64,000 bases of DNA, taken from the NCBI GenBank assembly GCA_038503075.1, contig JBCAML010000021.1:868001-932000 (forward strand). Direction: 5' to 3'. Below the pieces are notes generated by a model that saw only the letters and a list, made by a program, of their open reading frames with translations, searched no databases and had not been told where the DNA came from. Below, one piece after another: positions 61,987 to 64,000 of the stretch (position 1 is the first letter of the stretch; the number at the start of each line of letters is the position of its first letter). Made by a program: the position numbers and the translations under genes. Source of the DNA: Gyromitra esculenta (taxonomy: Eukaryota; Ascomycota; Pezizomycetes; Pezizales; Discinaceae).

Positions 61987-64000
61987 TTTTTTTTTTTTTT
62001 GTTGAAATCATTTGATTATTGTTTCTAGGTACAAAACCGCTTATGCAACACGAAGGTTATGAAGTCAAAACACCTATCTCCAACAGTGACCATCCACACC
62101 CCAGGATAACAAAAGAAAGATACAAAGGAAATTAAATAAACCAAACCTATAGGCGTACCTATAGGGAAGTGACCCCATTGATCATAACAATGATCCTTCA
62201 ATATATGACTTTCATAAGTAAGGAGAAGTAACAATTTAGGTACTAAAATAGTAAAGAAAAAGTAGATGAAGAAACAGAAACTGCAGAAGATAACTGATCC
62301 AAGGTTCCAGTGAGTGATAGAGGGTGACAGTTATTCCACTTAGGTGGGTAGTCGGTCATAGTGTGGCGAATGTAATTAACGAATGGTTGCAGTTGGGTAG
62401 GGTTGTTCCTGATATCTTCAACAGAGATTAGGTCACGGTTGAACTTTTCTCTGGCTTCTGTCCTAGCAGGACAGTGGAGAATGGCATGCTCAAGGTCATC
62501 GTCTGCCTCTTGGCATCTGGGGCAGCGTTTGGAGAGGCCCTGGGAGTGCCAGGACTGGTGGGTGGCAAGGTAGCTTTTGTGGGCACGGAATTGGTGGAGT
62601 CTCCTGCTCATGAAGCGATCCAATCTCATGAAGGTTGGTGCAATGGTGGAGAGAGGGTTGGTGTAATAGTGGGGAGGGGGGCGTGAGGTAGCCCAAAGAG
62701 CCATGCTGAGCTCTTGGACCATTGCTGGTGTGATGGTAGGTGGTTTGGAGGAGGGTGTGAGATTGCTTTGTAGTGTGTTATTGATCATAACACACAGTTG
62801 GTCAATTGGGAGTGGTTTATTGGTTTTGGCTTTGGATGTCCATGTTTTCAAGTTCGTTGATACACCCAGGAGGAGATGGCAATGTGATGGTGTTCTGAAG
62901 GGATCTTCAAGTGGGAAATTGCTGGGGAACCTACCAGAGACGGGGTTGTGATGTGGTGAAGCAGCCATGCTGCGAATAGCAAACTGGAGATGGTATTTGT
63001 AGCATAGTACGTTGATTGGGAATAGTGCTGCATTTGGGCACAAGGTGAGTGAGTTGGTTGATGTAAAGCAGTTGGTGACCCAGCGGAGTACTTTGTCCCA
63101 AAGGTGTTGGAGGAGAGTAAGAGAGGAGTTGCTAGGGGTGAAGACAGCAGAGCCATAGAGCATTGTGGGAAGAATGACAGCCTGGTCCAATCTTCTGTTG
63201 TTGTATGAGGTGCGACCTGTCCCTGCTGGGAACAGGCAGCGAAGTAGAAGAAATGTTTTGTTGGCTTTTAAATAGCATTGTTCGAAGTGGTGGAATGGTT
63301 ACAGATTGGCTTCAAACCAAAGGCCGATCCATTTGACAACTTTAAGAGGGAAGAAGAGATTATTGTTGAGGGAGAAGGAGTGGTTGCAGAAAGAGGATTG
63401 GTCTCTTTCTGTTCTCTAGTGGATAAAATCTGTTTTGGCAATGGAGAATGAGATGTCTAGAACTGATCCAACATATTGCAGGTAGTTCCAGGCACGTTGT
63501 AGTTGTTGTATGTTGGATCTTTCGGAGGAAGATGCAACACTGAGACTGAAGTCGTCAACATAGGAGAGAGTGATACCCTTTGCTAGTTTGACCTGGTGGA
63601 GTGGGGCAACATAGATGATGAAGAGCAATGGAGAGATTGGGGAACCCTGGGGTACACCAACGTCTATTGGTTCAAAGGTGAAAGGGCTGCCTTTGAAGAG
63701 TAGATGACAGAATCTGTTGGAGAGGAAGGAGAGGACCCAGTGAACAAGATATTCAGGAGTGTCTTTTTTCCTCAGCTGTTTGGAGAGAGAGTTGGCCCTG
63801 ATGTTATCAAAGCCTCCTTTGATGTCGAGAAAGAGTAATAAAACCTTGCGTCCAGATGCCTAGAGAAGCTTGATTTCATGGAGAAGTGTTGTTCCAGCAC
63901 CAGAGATGCTTCTGCCTGGGAGTGAGCCTAGTTGGTTGGGGTGGATTAGGCCAGCAGTGAGAGCATGGTCGTAGAGGCGGAATGCTGCAATTCGTTCCAG
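61987..64000 (-). pseudogene. LINE (non-LTR retrotransposon) ORF2 3' part and poly-A tail
   Basis: T run at about 61987-62001 is the poly-A tail. Minus strand from the window end: LPGRSISGAGTTLLHEIKLL, stop at 63862-63860, LLFLDIKGGFDNIR, VGVPQGSPISPLLF, LSYVDDFSLSVASSS (RT catalytic YVDD), then stops near 63418 and 63300, and a long intact end (63190-62243) with LPTMLYGSAVF and CPRCQEADDDLEHAILHCP. This is the best view of this LINE family; its RT is broken by stops. The 5' part lies outside the window. Confidence 0.9.

Noticed and set aside
1..64000. CRISPR array, operon-type promoters or ribosome binding sites
   Set aside because: The window is eukaryotic (spliceosomal introns, LINEs, LTR elements); no spaced identical repeats of CRISPR type were seen.

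Overview
The window looks like a transposon-rich intergenic block of a filamentous ascomycete. A Pezizomycete (truffle or morel relative) is my best guess, from these signs: short introns of about 50-70 bp with GT...AG ends, Ty3/Gypsy chromoviruses with a C-terminal chromodomain, a Plavaka-type transposase, LINEs with zinc-knuckle ORF1 proteins, and a Tad1-like tRNA deaminase gene with five exons. No prokaryotic signal was seen. Almost everything is mobile DNA inserted into older mobile DNA; many insertions can be ordered because their 5-bp target duplications survive.

Layout. 1-770: LTR tails on a LINE fragment. 836-1965: two degenerate tandem arrays. 1930-6383: a minus-strand Plavaka transposase split by a solo LTR, an LTR-X and a TIR element (family Y). 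6384-9191: a Gypsy gag with a Copia element inserted in it. 9192-15783: a degenerate minus-strand chromovirus with both LTRs. 16997-18459: the tRNA adenosine deaminase gene, the only clear host gene. 18460-24763: mostly gene-free, with a strong G-rich minisatellite at 21790-22560. 24764-35340: nested LTRs, LINE and Gypsy remains. 35576-45505: a candidate DNA element with ACATACGCC repeats, carrying a histone H3-like gene, an acidic protein gene and a third intron-containing gene; a complete chromovirus (38313-44172, target duplication TAATG) sits inside it. 45569-49294: LINE, LTR-X and two Y elements. 49514-54972: solo LTRs, a GC-rich MITE and an ORF2-less LINE with a 15-bp target duplication. 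55067-57186: an unknown minus-strand gene relic. 58426-61620: an SNF2-type helicase gene with three in-frame stops. 61987-64000: the 3' part of a LINE.

Most notable. (1) A histone-fold protein aligning with H3/CENP-A through the whole fold, beside an acidic chaperone-like protein, inside what appears to be a mobile element. (2) Two inverted 729-bp LTRs at 27787-28515 and 47350-48078 whose flanks only match when exchanged; swapping them restores a LINE reading frame and a Y element, so the 18.8 kb between them has been inverted. (3) A chromovirus with a sequence after the 5' LTR complementary to the start of its own predicted transcript, the signature of Tf1/sushi self-priming. (4) An SNF2 gene frame-preserved over about 1.9 kb but with a stop exactly at the Walker A lysine.

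The tRNA deaminase is the only gene with a clear cellular role. The remaining coding regions are transposon genes or element-borne genes of unknown role. All calls are by eye from sequence; no database search was run.
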